NCBI RefSeq assembly: GCF_012932215.1
Contig: NZ_CP048788.1
Span: 3,038,001-3,102,000 of the forward strand
Reading direction: 5' to 3'
Length of the DNA: 64,000 bases
From: Roseobacter ponti
GTDB taxonomy: Bacteria > Pseudomonadota > Alphaproteobacteria > Rhodobacterales > Rhodobacteraceae
How positions within the stretch are numbered: position 1 is the first letter of the stretch; each line of letters opens with the position of its first letter. This document shows positions 51,165 through 59,755 of the stretch, piece by piece. A model generated the notes under the pieces. That model did no database searches, had not been told where the DNA came from, and saw only the letters and a program-made list of their open reading frames with translations. Both the position numbers and the translations under genes were made by a program.

Positions 51165-51935
51165 TCAGACCCTGAGAACGTCGTCGATCGCACGGGCCAG
51201 CAGACCGGCCCAGTCCCCGACCGCTTCATCGCTGTGCAGCTGATCGTTACAGACTTCGATAAGGCAGTGAGCGATGCCGCGCGGCTCAGCGTGATGCGGG
51301 ATAAACCAGTCGCCGTCTTCTTCAATCTGATAGGGTTCATTGACCGCAAGGCTGAGACCCGGACGCATGCGGCTCAGCGTGTCGAGAAAGACCTGCGCTG
51401 TGGCCAGGTCGTGACGGCAGAGAAACCCGGCATCCCATTCGCGCCTGTCGCCCCGGCGCATCTGGCGGGTGAAACTGTGTATCGAAAAGGCGGCACGGCG
51501 CGGCGCCTGCGCAAACCCTTCAACGATTGCCTCGTTCAGCGGGCCGAAAATCAGCATTTCACGCTCTCTGCGCGCCGCCTGGCTGAGATTGCTGTTGCCC
51601 GGAATGACGACATGGTCACTGATTTCCGGGACCGAGCCGGGCGTGCCCGCCGGACGGTTGCAGTCAATCACAAGGCGGCTGTAGCGTTGCAGGATCAGCG
51701 GCGCGGAAAGTTTCGCCGCAAGAGACCGCGCGAGGCGCTCCGCCCCGATGTCCCATCCGATGTGAAGATCAACGGCCCCCTTTGGCAGGCCCAGCCCCGC
51801 AAGCGCCGCCGGGATCGCCTGACCTGCGTGCTCACAGAGTAACAGGACCGGGGCCGTGCTCTCGCGGTTCACCCACTCGACCGGCGGCGGATCCCCCCCG
51901 GCCAGCAACGTTTTCCCGGAACTCAGGTCATCCAT
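51165..51935 (-). CDS. N-formylglutamate amidohydrolase family enzyme
   Basis: A 256-residue metal-dependent amidohydrolase. Seen: VLLLCEHAGQAIPAALAGLG, LHIGWDIGAERLARSLAAKL, LILQRYSRLVIDCNRPAGTP, FSIHSFTRQMRRGDRREWDA and a C-terminal HAEPRGIAHCLIEVCNDQL. The SRLVIDCNR and FSIHSF motifs and the conserved Glu/His set define the family. Named members remove a formyl group from N-formylglutamate in histidine degradation, but no hut gene is near. It is 45 bp behind the ABC permease gene and probably in the transporter operon; it converges on the kinase/aminotransferase fusion with an 8-bp gap. Confidence 0.88.
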   Translation of the reverse strand: MDDLSSGKTLLAGGDPPPVEWVNRESTAPVLLLCEHAGQAIPAALAGLGLPKGAVDLHIGWDIGAERLARSLAAKLSAPLILQRYSRLVIDCNRPAGTPGSVPEISDHVVIPGNSNLSQAARREREMLIFGPLNEAIVEGFAQAPRRAAFSIHSFTRQMRRGDRREWDAGFLCRHDLATAQVFLDTLSRMRPGLSLAVNEPYQIEEDGDWFIPHHAEPRGIAHCLIEVCNDQLHSDEAVGDWAGLLARAIDDVLRV

Positions 51936-51980
51936 ATGTCTGCCCCGCGCATGTCCTTGCAGCCCCTGCCCGCCAGGGGT

Positions 51981-52868
51981 TCACGACCGGTTGGCATTCT
52001 GGGCAGGCAGCAGCCCGTCGGGTCGCCAGAGAAGAGCAGCAATCACCAGCGCCAGCACGATCGCATCGCGGTATGGCGAGAGCCCGTCAGGCAGAAACGC
52101 CTGGGTCAGCACTTCCAGTATGCCGATCACAAAGCCGCCCAGCACAGCGCCACCGAGGCTGCCGAGGCCGCCCAGAACCGTGGCGATGAAGGCCTTGAGC
52201 ACGGGGAAGAACCCCATCATCGGATCGACCGATCCGCGCTGCGCCGTCCAGATCACTGCAGCGATGCCCGCGAGCAGACCTGAGAGCGCAAAAGCCATCG
52301 CCACCACGCGGTTGGCCCGCACACCCAGCAGTTTCAGCATCTCCAGATCTTCGGCTGCGGCACGCATTGCCATACCGGTCGCAGTGCGGCGCAGGATCAG
52401 GGTCAGCCCGAGCAACGACACGAAGGCCACGATGATCGACACTGTTGGTACGACCCCGATCGTAGCCCCTCCGATCTCATAGGTGCCGGACCATGCTGCG
52501 GGAAAAGAAATGGGCACCGGGCGCGCGGATATTGTATTCTGAAACAGTACCTTGAGTATCTCAGACACGGCAAAACTGGTGATCAGCAGGGTAACCACAT
52601 CAGCCCCGCGCATCGCCCGGAAGGCCGTGCGTTCAAGCGTCAGCGCCATCACCACTGCCGCGCCGATCCCGATGGCCAGTGCGGCCACCGGCGACATGCC
52701 AAACGCCAGCGACAGGAAAATCCCGTAGCCGCCGAAGGTCATGATATCGCCGTGAGCGAAATTGATCAGCCCCACGATGGAAAAAACGATCGCAAGGCCA
52801 AGGGCCAGCATCGCATAGACACCACCGAGGCTGATTGCATTGATTGATTGCTGGATGATCAGGTCCAT
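51981..52868 (-). CDS. Branched-chain-type ABC transporter permease (LivH-like)
   Basis: A 295-residue inner-membrane permease. Seen: about eight hydrophobic helices; SINAISLGGVYAMLALGLAI near the N terminus; LINFAHGDIMTFGGYGIFLS, the LivH hallmark; MRAAAEDLEMLKLLGVRANR, the EAA-type coupling loop; and VLGGLGSLGGAVLGGFVIGI near the end. It is 3 bp after the ATPase gene. The length is typical. Confidence 0.94.
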   Translation of the reverse strand: MDLIIQQSINAISLGGVYAMLALGLAIVFSIVGLINFAHGDIMTFGGYGIFLSLAFGMSPVAALAIGIGAAVVMALTLERTAFRAMRGADVVTLLITSFAVSEILKVLFQNTISARPVPISFPAAWSGTYEIGGATIGVVPTVSIIVAFVSLLGLTLILRRTATGMAMRAAAEDLEMLKLLGVRANRVVAMAFALSGLLAGIAAVIWTAQRGSVDPMMGFFPVLKAFIATVLGGLGSLGGAVLGGFVIGILEVLTQAFLPDGLSPYRDAIVLALVIAALLWRPDGLLPAQNANRS

Positions 52869-52871
52869 GTG

Positions 52872-53585
52872 TCAGGCCGCCAGATAGGCTGCCTGGAGCA
52901 GCTTGTCATTTTTAAGGTCATCGGGCGCGCCGGCAGCGGCGACGGCTCCGTTTGCGAGAATGACCGCATGATCCGCCACATCGAGCGCCAGAGTAGCGTT
53001 CTGCTCAACCAGCAGAATTGAAATCCCCTCTTCGCGCAGTTCTTCAATGATGGCGAAAATCGCGTCCACCATCTGCGGGGCAAGCCCCAGCGAGGGCTCA
53101 TCCATCAGCAAAAGCCGCGGCCCGCTCATCAGCGCCCGCGCGACGGCCAGCATCTGCTGCTCGCCGCCGGACAGAAGGCCCGCAAGTTGTCTGCGCCTTT
53201 CACCGAGGATCGGAAAACGCTGCATCATCGCGTTCTTCCGGTCGAGTGCTGTGGCCGTATCGGCCACAACCGAGCCCGCTAGTGTCAGATTGTCCTCGAC
53301 CGAGAGCGCCGAGAAAACGCGTCTGCCTTCCGGAGAGATGGCTACGCCCGCGCGCACAATGGCGTCGGGCGCAGCCCCTGTCATGTCCTGGCCGAAAATG
53401 GAAACCGACCCGCCGGAGATGCGCAGCGCCCCGGCAATAGCCATCACCGTGGATGTCTTGCCGGCACCGTTGGCCCCAAGAAGCGCTGTGACGCCGCCCA
53501 CGGCCGCCGTCAGGTCCACGCCGCGCGTGGCCTGAACCGGTCCGTACCGGACATCGAGCCCCTTTATGGTGAGTGCGGTTTCCAT
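52872..53585 (-). CDS. Branched-chain-type ABC transporter ATP-binding protein (LivF-like)
   Basis: A 237-residue ATPase. Seen: Walker A GANGAGKTSTVMAIAGAL, the Q-loop region with VAISPEGRRVFSALSVEDNL (LivF-typical), the signature LLSGGEQQMLAVARALMSGP, Walker B LLLMDEPSLGLAP and the H-region LLVEQNATLALDVADHAVIL. It is the second ATPase of the system, the first being fused to the LivM-like permease. It is 11 bp after the substrate-binding protein gene. Confidence 0.95.
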   Translation of the reverse strand: METALTIKGLDVRYGPVQATRGVDLTAAVGGVTALLGANGAGKTSTVMAIAGALRISGGSVSIFGQDMTGAAPDAIVRAGVAISPEGRRVFSALSVEDNLTLAGSVVADTATALDRKNAMMQRFPILGERRRQLAGLLSGGEQQMLAVARALMSGPRLLLMDEPSLGLAPQMVDAIFAIIEELREEGISILLVEQNATLALDVADHAVILANGAVAAAGAPDDLKNDKLLQAAYLAA

Positions 53586-53596
53586 GCCTGCGTCCT

Positions 53597-54748
53597 TCAG
53601 GGCTTTGGCAGAGTTGCAGGATCGGCTTTGGTGCGTTTCACGAACTCCTTCTCACCATCGCCGGTGATCCGCGCCACCACCACATCGCGCAATGGCATCC
53701 GGTCCGTCCCCTTAAAGGTGAAATCGGACATAATGCCCTTGCCGTTCTCGATCTCTGCCATGGCTTCGGTCACGGCCCCAGGATCTGTAGAGCCGGCAGC
53801 CGCGACCGCCTGTTCGATCATGTTTACGATGTCACAGCCGTTGACGTAGTAGTTGTTGTCCGGCGTCGTGCCGGTCGCGGCTTTGAAATCATCGATGAAC
53901 CTGGCGTAATCCGACCCTTCGTCAGGGAAGCCGCCAGAGGTGTGCACCACCCCGTCCACCACGTCTCCAAGGCCGCGGACCGTCGGCGTGTCGAGCACGT
54001 CGCCGCCCATGACCTGCGTGTCGAGCCCAGCACCGCGCAGCGCTTTGATAAAGGCCGGGAAATCCGGCTCCCAGGCCCATGTGACGATCACATCTGGCTG
54101 CGGTTCAGCGGCCTTGATGGTTGTCACGATGGCGGAAAAATCGGGCTGGTTCAGGGAATAGTTCGATGTGCCGACGATGTTGCCGCCGAGCGATTCAAAG
54201 ACTTCGCCGAAGTACTCGGGCCCGCCGAGGGTATAGGCGCTGTCCGGGGATTTCACCAGATAGACGTTCTGCAGACCCTGATCGCGGGCATAAGCCGCCA
54301 GTACAGCACCCTGCTGATTATCCGCCGGATAGCTGCCGAAAACATGCGGGCCCACCTGGGTCAGCACGGGCGCTGTGCCCGCAAAAGTCATGGTCGGGAT
54401 ACCGTCGGCCATGGTGATCTGGGCCGCGGCGATCGTGGGGTCTGCATCTGCTGAGGAGACGATGAACTGTGCGCCGTCATCCAGCATTTCCTGCACTACC
54501 TTCACCCCTTCGGCGATGTCGGAACGGGTGTCTTTGACGATGGTTTTCACCATGTATTCGCCGTTCAGACCGCCGGCCGCGTTTCTCTGATCGACGCAGA
54601 ACTGAAAGCCCGCATAGGCCGGTCCGTCATAGGGTGCCAGATAGCCCGATTGCGCCGACATCACGCCGATCACATAGTCTTCGGCCTGTGCCGCCCCGGT
54701 GAGCACCAGTGCGCTCGTTGTGGTCAAAAGCAGTTTCTTGAAAGTCAT
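53597..54748 (-). CDS. ABC transporter substrate-binding protein, Leu/Ile/Val-type
   Basis: A 383-residue periplasmic binding protein with type I fold. Seen: a signal peptide (FKKLLLTTTSALVLTGAAQA), VIGVMSAQSGYLAPYDGPAY, CVDQRNAAGGLNGEYMVKTI, DAQFIVSSADADPTIAAAQI, VFGSYPADNQQGAVLAAYAR, ALRGAGLDTQVMGGDVLDTP and GVVHTSGGFPDEGSDY. The ligand cannot be named; related proteins bind amino acids, amides, urea and aromatic acids. The start is the ATG at 54746-54748, with AAGGAG upstream. It overlaps the fused permease-ATPase gene by 4 bp. Confidence 0.93.
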   Translation of the reverse strand: MTFKKLLLTTTSALVLTGAAQAEDYVIGVMSAQSGYLAPYDGPAYAGFQFCVDQRNAAGGLNGEYMVKTIVKDTRSDIAEGVKVVQEMLDDGAQFIVSSADADPTIAAAQITMADGIPTMTFAGTAPVLTQVGPHVFGSYPADNQQGAVLAAYARDQGLQNVYLVKSPDSAYTLGGPEYFGEVFESLGGNIVGTSNYSLNQPDFSAIVTTIKAAEPQPDVIVTWAWEPDFPAFIKALRGAGLDTQVMGGDVLDTPTVRGLGDVVDGVVHTSGGFPDEGSDYARFIDDFKAATGTTPDNNYYVNGCDIVNMIEQAVAAAGSTDPGAVTEAMAEIENGKGIMSDFTFKGTDRMPLRDVVVARITGDGEKEFVKRTKADPATLPKP

Positions 54749-56625
54749 GGTCTTACTCCTTGTTGCGGGAAAGTTTCTTCTTTGGTTGTTCTGGTAATGG
54801 CCGCTGCTGTGCGACCTCGACCGATATAGGCCTCGATCACGGCCGGGTCGGCGCGCACCTCTTCGGGGGCGCCTTCTGCGATCAGGGTGCCACGGTGCAT
54901 CACCACCGTCCAACCCGAGAGCCGGTTGACGAAGTGCAGGTCGTGATCAATGAGCAGTATACCGATGCCGCGTTCGTCGCGGATCTGCATCAGCCGGTCG
55001 GCCAGATCATCGGTCTCTGCAGGGTTCATGCCGGCCGCGGGCTCATCCAGCAGCAGGATGACCGGCTCCTGTGCAATAGCGCGGGCAATCTCGAGCCTTT
55101 TGCGCGCACCATAAGAAAGCGCATCAGCGCGCGTCGCAGCAAGGTCCCCCAGATCAAAAGCCCGCAGTTCGCGCAGTGCGACGGCGGCGGCCTGTGCGCC
55201 GCGGTGCCCGGCGGCCAGTGCAGAGACGAGCACGTTTTCATAGACCGTGAGACCCTGAAAAAGACGCAGGTTCTGGAAACTGCGGGAGATACCGGCGCGG
55301 GCCACGTTTTCGGCAGACACCGTGCTCAGATCCCTTCCCGACAGAAGAGTTTTACCGCTGTCGGCGTGATACTGGCGCGTGATGAGATTGACGAGCGTGG
55401 ACTTTCCGGCGCCGTTCGGGCCGATCAGCCCGGTGACGCGCCCGGTGGGGGCGGCGAAGGTCATGTGATCCACGGCTCTGACGCCGGCAAAACTCTTGGA
55501 AAGCTGCTCTGCCTGCAGGATCTCTTCGGAAACGCGCGCCGGCGCAGGGGCCGGGCTGGTCTCCCGTGAGATCCGGTCAAAGATACGCGCACCGGCACCT
55601 GGCCCGAGCTCGAACCGACCCACCAGACCCGCAGGCCTCAGCCAGATCACCAGCAGGATCGCCAGCCCCAGCGACACTGTGGTGAGGCCGAAAACTTCCG
55701 GCAGGGCCACGCCAAAGACCTCAACGCCGCCCTCAAACTGTCGCACGCCGTCCTGCAGCAGCGTGATCCCGATCACCCCGGTGACGGCACCGCCGACGGA
55801 TGCCATGCCTCCCACGATCATCATCGCCACATGAGCAAAGACCAGCGACAGATAAAATGAGGCCGGCGAAAACGCGCCAAGCATGTGCCCGTAAAGCGCG
55901 CCGGCAACGGTGCACATAGCCCCCGAAAGACACCAGCTGACAAAGCGCGTGCGCCGGGGGTTAATTCCGAGGGCCGCTGCGGCAGCATCATCATCGCGTG
56001 CGGCTCTGGCGAAAAGGCCCGCGGGGCTTTCGCGATAGGCGCGCGCGAGCAGGATAAAAACCACTGCCGCGCCAAAGGCCAGCGACAGATCAACAACACG
56101 CGGCACCCCGAAAAAAGTCTGACTGCCACGGGTGATCTCGCGGGCGCCGACAGCGACGCCATGAGTTATGATAAGCAGACCAAGCGAGGCAATCGCCGCC
56201 GATGCGCCCATGAGGCGCGCTATGGCGGTGCCGCTGATAGCGGCAAATACGAGGCCCGCGAGCGCCACGACAGGTAACGCCATCCAGAGCGACAGCTCGT
56301 GCCCGGCCAGAAACGCGGGCAGTTCCGGCAGGGACGTCCGTTGAATCCCAGCGGGCATGGTCAGGATGCCCGAGAGATAGGCACCGATCGCCATGAAAGC
56401 GCCATGGCCAAAAGATACGATCCCGGTGTTCCCGCAGAAGACGCCCAACGCGACAACTGCCGCAACATTGACGCACATCTGCACGGCGATGCGCTCCCCG
56501 GATCGTCCGAAGACCAGCGTCAGCACCGCCACGGCCACTGCCAGGACCACAAGGCAGACCAGCGTGCGCACCAGGTTTGCGGCCCGCAGCCGCGCGGGAA
56601 ACGTCAGAAGGTTTGCGTCACCCAT
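54745..56625 (-). CDS. Fused ABC transporter permease and ATPase (LivM-LivG)
   Basis: A 626-residue fusion. About residues 1-340 are a LivM-like permease (NTGIVSFGHGAFMAIGAYLS, ARDDDAAAAALGINPRRTRF, MIVGGMASVGGAVTGVIGIT). A 35-residue linker follows, and about 375-610 are a LivG-like ATPase: Walker A GLIGPNGAGKSTLVNLITRQ, LARAGISRSFQNLRLFQGLT-like Q-loop region, signature ALSYGARKRLEIARAIAQEP, Walker B ILLLDEPAAGMNP and LLIDHDLHFVNRLSGWTVVM. In most species these are two genes. The joined form fixes the pairing of one permease with one ATPase. Confidence 0.93.
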   Translation of the reverse strand: MGDANLLTFPARLRAANLVRTLVCLVVLAVAVAVLTLVFGRSGERIAVQMCVNVAAVVALGVFCGNTGIVSFGHGAFMAIGAYLSGILTMPAGIQRTSLPELPAFLAGHELSLWMALPVVALAGLVFAAISGTAIARLMGASAAIASLGLLIITHGVAVGAREITRGSQTFFGVPRVVDLSLAFGAAVVFILLARAYRESPAGLFARAARDDDAAAAALGINPRRTRFVSWCLSGAMCTVAGALYGHMLGAFSPASFYLSLVFAHVAMMIVGGMASVGGAVTGVIGITLLQDGVRQFEGGVEVFGVALPEVFGLTTVSLGLAILLVIWLRPAGLVGRFELGPGAGARIFDRISRETSPAPAPARVSEEILQAEQLSKSFAGVRAVDHMTFAAPTGRVTGLIGPNGAGKSTLVNLITRQYHADSGKTLLSGRDLSTVSAENVARAGISRSFQNLRLFQGLTVYENVLVSALAAGHRGAQAAAVALRELRAFDLGDLAATRADALSYGARKRLEIARAIAQEPVILLLDEPAAGMNPAETDDLADRLMQIRDERGIGILLIDHDLHFVNRLSGWTVVMHRGTLIAEGAPEEVRADPAVIEAYIGRGRTAAAITRTTKEETFPQQGVRP

Positions 56626-56659
56626 GTGCCGGACCCTGCTTTGACGTGGCTCGCGTCAT

Positions 56660-57313
56660 TTATGACAGCTCATCCAGCAGCTCCTGCGTGGTGACCTGCC
56701 GGCAATAGCCTTTGATCGCGCGCAGAGACTGATCGTGGCGTTCCTGTGAATAAGTCAGACAGGCATCCGTGATCTGTGTCACCAGATAGCCGAGATCGCA
56801 GGCATCGCGAATGGCACTTTCCACACACTGATCGGTGATCAGACCGCTCAGCACGAGCTGTTTTACGCCGAGGTTGCGCAGGATATAGTCAACGTGCGTT
56901 GAGACAAAGACCGACGAGGAACTCTTGGGCAGGACGATCTCGTCATCCCCGGGTGCAATGTCGTCGAGCACTTTACCGTCCCAGGATCCTTTGGGCACGT
57001 TGAACCCGGAAATTTTGTAATCAAGGCTCCGGTCGCGGCCGTCTCTGGTCAGACTTTCGATGGTTGTGTAGAGCACTTCGACCCCGGCCGCGCGGCACCC
57101 GGCCTGCAGTTTTTGCATGTTCGGGACCACGCGCGATTTCAGTTCATCGAAAAACCAGCCGTATTTTTCGGTGAACTCCGCATCCGGCATATCTTTGAAT
57201 TCAGCGCCGTCGCGTCTGGCGCTGAAATTCTGCACATCAATGAAAAGAAGTGCCGATTGTTCAGGCACGAGCGGCACTTCCCGCGTCAGAACGCTTTCCG
57301 GGCTTGCTGTCAT
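56660..57313 (-). CDS. Isochorismatase-family cysteine hydrolase
   Basis: A 217-residue hydrolase. Seen: the catalytic triad Asp in SALLFIDVQNFSARRDG, Lys in DDEIVLPKSSSSVFVST and Cys in SGLITDQCVESAIRDACDLG, with the usual cis-peptide region before the Cys. Family members hydrolyse amides such as N-carbamoylsarcosine, ureidoacrylate, biuret or nicotinamide, and some act on isochorismate. Given the amidase-type genes nearby an amide substrate is more likely. The start is the ATG at 57311-57313; AGGAA lies very close upstream, so a longer N terminus is possible. It precedes the ABC genes by 34 bp. Confidence 0.88.
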   Translation of the reverse strand: MTASPESVLTREVPLVPEQSALLFIDVQNFSARRDGAEFKDMPDAEFTEKYGWFFDELKSRVVPNMQKLQAGCRAAGVEVLYTTIESLTRDGRDRSLDYKISGFNVPKGSWDGKVLDDIAPGDDEIVLPKSSSSVFVSTHVDYILRNLGVKQLVLSGLITDQCVESAIRDACDLGYLVTQITDACLTYSQERHDQSLRAIKGYCRQVTTQELLDELS

Positions 57314-57422
57314 TTCCTGCGTATTCCTTATGAAACGGATGGTTGCCGGATAAGGGACAGACGTGCGAACACCACCCGCGCGAGCCCCTGCCCCCTCAGG
57401 AGGCACCCACCCGTCAGGAAAC

Positions 57423-57458
57423 GAAATAAGAATTTCAGAGTCAACAAAATTAGTTGAC
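57423..57458. promoter_or_regulatory. Two inverted repeats, candidate RpiR operators
   Basis: Seen: GAAAT-AAGA-ATTTC (57423-57436), then GTCAAC-AAAATTA-GTTGAC (57440-57458), in the 198-bp divergent region between the isochorismatase/ABC operon and the RpiR operon. The second dyad includes TTGAC on both strands, so it could overlap -35 elements. Binding by the adjacent RpiR protein is inferred from position. Confidence 0.45.
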
Positions 57459-57511
57459 GTGAAAGCTGAGTTCACACACCCTTGCCCAAACAGAAGGCAC
57501 CCGGACCCCGC

Positions 57512-58360
57512 ATGATCATCCGCGAACGCATCGAGAAAGCTGCTGATACCCTCACGATCCGCGAGCGCAAACTGGCCGCCACCATTCTGTCGGACTATCC
57601 GTTCTCGGGCCTTAATCCGATCCACGAGCTTGCCCGCCACTCGGAGGTATCGGCCCCGTCAATTTCACGTTTCGTGACCAAGATCGGCCTGGAGGGGTAT
57701 CAGGAATTTCAGCGCGAACTGATCTCGGAGCTCAAGCAGGGCCTGCGCTCGCCGCTCGATCTGCATGCGCCGGACCGACCCGTCGAGGGTGGGTTCCTGA
57801 AGGACTTCATTGCCAAATCCACCTCGCAGATGGCCATGGCCGCCGATGCCATCACAGAAGAGCAGTTTTTGCAGATCTGCATGCTGCTGACCGATCCGAA
57901 GCGGCGTATCTATGTCCTGGGCGGGCGTATCAGCGACACGATTGCGAAGCATCTGACCTTTCATCTGCGGCTTATTCGCAAGGATGTCACCCACCTGCCG
58001 ACCGATCCGGAAATCTGGCCGGACTACCTGATGCGCATGCGGCAGGGGGATATCCTCTATCTCGTGGACTTCCGCCGCTATGAAAAGCGGCTGGAGCGCC
58101 TTGCGTGCAGCGCCGCGCGCAACAGGAACGCCCGGATCCTGCTGATGACGGACAAATGGATTTCGCCTGTCGCGAAACACGCCCATGAGGTTCTGCCCGT
58201 GCCCATTGACAGCGGCACGCTCTGGGACACTTATTCCGCAGCTCTCGCGGTTACCGAAGCGATTGTGACGCAGATCGCCGAGCACGACTGGGACAAGGCA
58301 CGCGCCCGGATGGAGGCGTGGGAGAAACTGAGGCAGCCGTCAAAGGATGATCTGACATGA
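57512..58360 (+). CDS. MurR/RpiR-family transcriptional regulator
   Basis: A 282-residue regulator. Seen: an N-terminal HTH-6 domain (MIIRERIEKAADTLTIRERK, NPIHELARHSEVSAPSISRF, KIGLEGYQEFQRELISELKQ) and a C-terminal SIS sugar-phosphate-binding-type domain (RIYVLGGRISDTIAKHLTFH, GDILYLVDFRRYEKRLERLA, ARILLMTDKWISPVAKHAHE). The SIS domain has lost the usual serine-rich GxGxS loop, suggesting a non-sugar ligand. I took the ATG at 57512; a TTG at 57482 would add 10 residues. It overlaps the glutamine-synthetase-like gene by 4 bp, so it is part of that operon. Confidence 0.9.
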   Translation: MIIRERIEKAADTLTIRERKLAATILSDYPFSGLNPIHELARHSEVSAPSISRFVTKIGLEGYQEFQRELISELKQGLRSPLDLHAPDRPVEGGFLKDFIAKSTSQMAMAADAITEEQFLQICMLLTDPKRRIYVLGGRISDTIAKHLTFHLRLIRKDVTHLPTDPEIWPDYLMRMRQGDILYLVDFRRYEKRLERLACSAARNRNARILLMTDKWISPVAKHAHEVLPVPIDSGTLWDTYSAALAVTEAIVTQIAEHDWDKARARMEAWEKLRQPSKDDLT

Positions 58361-59667
58361 CCGGGGTTCCGCTGATATTTGCCGCTGTCTGCGACATTGC
58401 CGGAAAGGTGCGCGGAAAGGCCTTTCCCTCAGACCAGCTGGAACGCCGTCTGAAGCGGGGGCTGGGCTGGACGCCGACAAATGTGCAGATCACCTGTTTT
58501 GACCGGATCGCCGAGACCCCTTTCGGCGCTCTGGGGGATCTGCTGCTGATCCCGGATCAGGAGGCATCTGCCGATGTCACCCTGCGAGGCGGACGCACTG
58601 AGCGGTTCATCATGTCTGACATCACCACGCTTGAGGGTGCGCCCTGGGATTTCTGCATGCGCTCATTGCTGAAGTCCGCGCTGGACCGGCTGCACAGGGT
58701 TGCGGGTGCACATCTGATCTGTGCTTTTGAGCATGAGTTCCAGATCAAAAGCGACACCCCGGTGCCGAACCAGGCCTACACCCGTGAGGGGTTTGAGCTG
58801 CAGCGCGACCTTTGCGAGACAGTGATGGCTGCGCTGAAATCGGCAGGGCTGGAGCCTGACAGCATCATGAAGGAGTACGGCCCGGACCAGTATGAGGTGG
58901 TCGTGGGACCGGCCCGGGGTGTTCGGGCCGCCGACGAAGCCGTTGTGCTGCGCGAGCTTACCCGTTCTGCCGCGCGTGCGGTGGGCACAGCGGCGACATT
59001 CACGCCGATCCGGGATCCGGCAGGTGTGGGCAACGGCGTGCACATACATATGAGTTTTGTGGATGATAACGGTACGCCTGTGACCTATGACGAAAACGGG
59101 CCCTGCGGCATGTCTGACATGACCGATGCTTTCGCGGCGGGTGTGTTGAAGTACCTTCCGAATATTCTCGCTCTGACAGCGCCATCGGTGATTTCCTATG
59201 AGCGGCTGACCCCGCATCGCTGGTCCGCGGCCTATAACAACCTCGGGTTTCGGGACCGGGAGGCCTCGCTTCGCGTCTGCCCGGTGACTGCGAAAGACCC
59301 GCTTTCCATCGCACGGCAGTTCAATATCGAATACCGCGCCGCGGATGCGGCGGCCTCACCCTATCTGGCGCTGGCCGCAATCATTCATGCAGGTGCACAG
59401 GGCATTGAAGACGGCCTGAAAGCCCCCGCACCGACCGAAGAAGATCTCTCGCTGCTGTCGCCCGCAGAGCTCAAGGCCAGAGGATACGTCAGATTGCCGG
59501 AAACGCTGGAGGCGGCCCTGTCGGCATTTGAGGCAGATCCGGTTGTGACAGGATGGTTCCCGGATGCTTTCGCCGCTGTCTATTGCGCGCATAAGAAAGC
59601 CGAAATTGCGCATCTGGCGGAGATGGACACGGCCGCACGCTGCGCGGCCTATGAAGATACATACTGA
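58357..59667 (+). CDS. Glutamine synthetase-like ligase (GlnA3/PuuA-type family)
   Basis: A 436-residue glutamine-synthetase-fold enzyme. Seen: the metal-binding CAFEHEFQIKSD, EYGPDQYEVVVGPARGVRAA, FTPIRDPAGVGNGVHIHMSF (ATP/metal His), SYERLTPHRWSAAYNNLGFR, DREASLRVCP and EYRAADAAASPYLALAAIIH. The N-terminal beta-grasp domain is short and divergent, and the adenylylation loop of GlnA is not evident, so this is not housekeeping glutamine synthetase. Family relatives join glutamate to amines (gamma-glutamylpolyamine, gamma-glutamylanilide) or make other amides. Position behind an RpiR regulator and before an amidase supports a catabolic role. Confidence 0.88.
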   Translation: MTGVPLIFAAVCDIAGKVRGKAFPSDQLERRLKRGLGWTPTNVQITCFDRIAETPFGALGDLLLIPDQEASADVTLRGGRTERFIMSDITTLEGAPWDFCMRSLLKSALDRLHRVAGAHLICAFEHEFQIKSDTPVPNQAYTREGFELQRDLCETVMAALKSAGLEPDSIMKEYGPDQYEVVVGPARGVRAADEAVVLRELTRSAARAVGTAATFTPIRDPAGVGNGVHIHMSFVDDNGTPVTYDENGPCGMSDMTDAFAAGVLKYLPNILALTAPSVISYERLTPHRWSAAYNNLGFRDREASLRVCPVTAKDPLSIARQFNIEYRAADAAASPYLALAAIIHAGAQGIEDGLKAPAPTEEDLSLLSPAELKARGYVRLPETLEAALSAFEADPVVTGWFPDAFAAVYCAHKKAEIAHLAEMDTAARCAAYEDTY

Positions 59668-59755
59668 ACGGGCGCTGTGACGCCTGCCCTGTGCTTTCGC
59701 TGCAGGCACGCTAGCTCAGAGCCATAGTGACATCAGCCAGAGGAGACAGAACGTC

